DNA from: M55B112 sp040903745
Lineage (GTDB): Bacteria; Bacteroidota; Bacteroidia; Bacteroidales; GCA-2748055
Assembly: GCA_040903745.1 (NCBI GenBank)
Contig: JBBDUV010000072.1
Coordinates: 1 to 64,000, forward strand
Direction: 5' to 3'
DNA: 64,000 bases
Position numbers and translations under genes: made by a program
In this document: positions 63,094 through 64,000 of the stretch, piece after piece
Numbering within the stretch: position 1 is the stretch's first letter
How the letters are laid out: each line of letters opens with the position of its first letter
Notes under the pieces: model-generated
The model's input: only the letters and a program-made list of their open reading frames with translations
The model's database searches: none
Told to the model about the DNA's origin: nothing

Positions 63094-64000
63094 TCAATCG
63101 ACATTGTCGTGCAGGTAGGAGTTGTCCTGACGCAATTTGGGTGATTTATTCTCATCCTCCGACAGGCGGTAGCGGGAGACCTCTTCACTGTCTGAATGCT
63201 TTTCAGGATCCATCTTTAACTTTTTCCTGATATAGGCGGGAACGTTTTCCAATTCATCTATTTCATCATCCTTCGACTGGGGTGTGTATCCACGCTCCTT
63301 GAGCCGCTCATGTGTCTCCTTCAAACTGCGTACCCGCTCGGCCAGTTTATGCTCCTTTCCTTCCTGCCCTTCCTGATCTCTCTTTTCGGCCAACTGATCA
63401 TACAGTACATACTCCTCCGCTTTGCCATCACTGCCGGGATCGTCAAACACAAACTGCTGTTGCAACGGATTAATCCTGGTCCCTTTGGCATTCTGCTTCT
63501 CCTTGCTGTCCCTGAGAGGAACATAATCAAGGGGTTTTTTGTCGACATATACATCCAGGATATTGTTCATCTGGAAGCCTGTGGCAATAACGGTTACCCC
63601 AATCTTCTCCTCCAGGCTCTGGTCGTGTCCCATCCCCCAGATCAAGGTGGTTTTCTTAGAAGCGGAGGCGATCACGTAATCGGTGATCTCCGATATCTCA
63701 TCCATCGTGATCTCCTTCGTTCCTGAGGTGATATTCAGCAGGATACTTCGCGCCCCGGTAATCTCATTGTTGTTCAACAGGGGTGAACTCAATGCCGCCT
63801 CGATGGCTTTCACGGCACGGTTCTCTCCCTCAGCACTGGCTGAACCCATCACTGCTCCGCCGCTGTCGCTCATCACCGTCTCTACATCAGCAAAATCAAC
63901 ATTGACATACCCCGGCACAGTGATGATCTCTGCAATACCCTTCGCTGCAGATGCCAACACATCATCTGCCCGCGCGAACGCTTCACTGAGTGTCAGATTG
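63094..64000 (-). CDS. ftsZ: Cell division protein FtsZ (C-terminal part)
   Basis: The gene enters from the right edge (the frame is open to base 64000, NLTLSEAFARADDVLASA) and ends at 63094. Visible are the FtsZ C-terminal GTPase-activating region (VNVDFADVETVMSDSGGAVMG, RAVKAIEAALSSPLL, LLNITSGTKEITMDEI, SKKTTLIWGMGHDQS) and a long charged linker. A C-terminal tail ELENVPAYIRKKLKM resembles the conserved peptide that binds FtsA. The 5' part, with the GTP-binding site, lies outside the window. It converges with the PpiD-like gene. Confidence 0.97.
   Translation of the reverse strand, partial: NLTLSEAFARADDVLASAAKGIAEIITVPGYVNVDFADVETVMSDSGGAVMGSASAEGENRAVKAIEAALSSPLLNNNEITGARSILLNITSGTKEITMDEISEITDYVIASASKKTTLIWGMGHDQSLEEKIGVTVIATGFQMNNILDVYVDKKPLDYVPLRDSKEKQNAKGTRINPLQQQFVFDDPGSDGKAEEYVLYDQLAEKRDQEGQEGKEHKLAERVRSLKETHERLKERGYTPQSKDDEIDELENVPAYIRKKLKMDPEKHSDSEEVSRYRLSEDENKSPKLRQDNSYLHDNVD

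Noticed and set aside
1..64000. tRNA genes, prophage, integrase or complete insertion sequences
   Set aside because: I looked for tRNA T-loop patterns in the gaps and for phage or transposase genes; apart from the ISAs1 scar I saw none.

Overview
The window is chromosomal DNA of a member of the Bacteroidota, probably Bacteroidales or Marinilabiliales. The signs are a SusC/SusD pair, several type IX secretion (T9SS) C-terminal sorting domains, promoters of the Bacteroidota type (TTTG, 19-21 bp, TAnnTTTG), DUF5777, DUF2892 and YceI proteins, and a Bacteroidota-type dihydroorotase. The 5' end of a 16S rRNA gene lies at the left edge on the minus strand, behind three tandem promoter-like elements.

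Layout. 0.6-3.9 kb: polyprenol-phosphate mannosyltransferase, dihydroorotase and a lipoprotein aldose 1-epimerase. 3.9-8.8 kb: a redox-looking module made of a Crp/Fnr regulator, a small DUF2892 membrane protein, a Rieske lipoprotein, a secreted cupredoxin with three internal repeats, a DUF5777 barrel and YceI. Three copies of a CRP-like operator (TGTRAC-N4-GTCAC) sit in front of these genes. 8.9-29.7 kb: a polysaccharide utilisation locus with a propeller/Y_Y_Y/LuxR regulator, SusC, SusD, a T9SS surface protein, a GH16 glucanase with CBM6, a sugar porter, a GH158-like lipoprotein hydrolase and a large cytosolic GH94/GH149-like phosphorylase. The best reading is beta-1,3-glucan (laminarin) use that ends in phosphorolysis. 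Three minus-strand genes (lipoprotein, TPR lipoprotein, SGNH hydrolase) interrupt it. 29.7-32.8 kb: lactonase, 49-bp tandem repeats, aspartate kinase and a SiaC-like protein.

33-42.2 kb: a haem locus with a small membrane protein, a TonB-dependent receptor, an AmpG-like MFS permease, hemN, hemG and hemH. A purine-rich 16-bp minisatellite precedes hemN, and HemN itself carries two repeat-expanded insertions. 42.2-45.8 kb: a broken MNT/HEPN pair, then katG and a Fur/PerR regulator (transcribed perR-katG). 46-55.2 kb: two unknown lipoproteins, pabC and pabB (PabB also has two low-complexity insertions), a DUF433/DUF5615 toxin-antitoxin pair, an ISAs1 transposase remnant and mfd. 55.2-63 kb: an apparent envelope operon of coaX, an outer-membrane barrel, a TPR protein, lptC, a small membrane protein, a CNNM/CorC protein and a PpiD-like foldase. 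The C-terminal part of ftsZ is at the right edge on the minus strand.

The least expected items are the CRP-box redox regulon, a dispersed element that keeps a micro-ORF with the peptide DIWLRRA in both copies (18.4 and 45.7 kb), and repeated minisatellite or low-complexity growth between and inside core genes.
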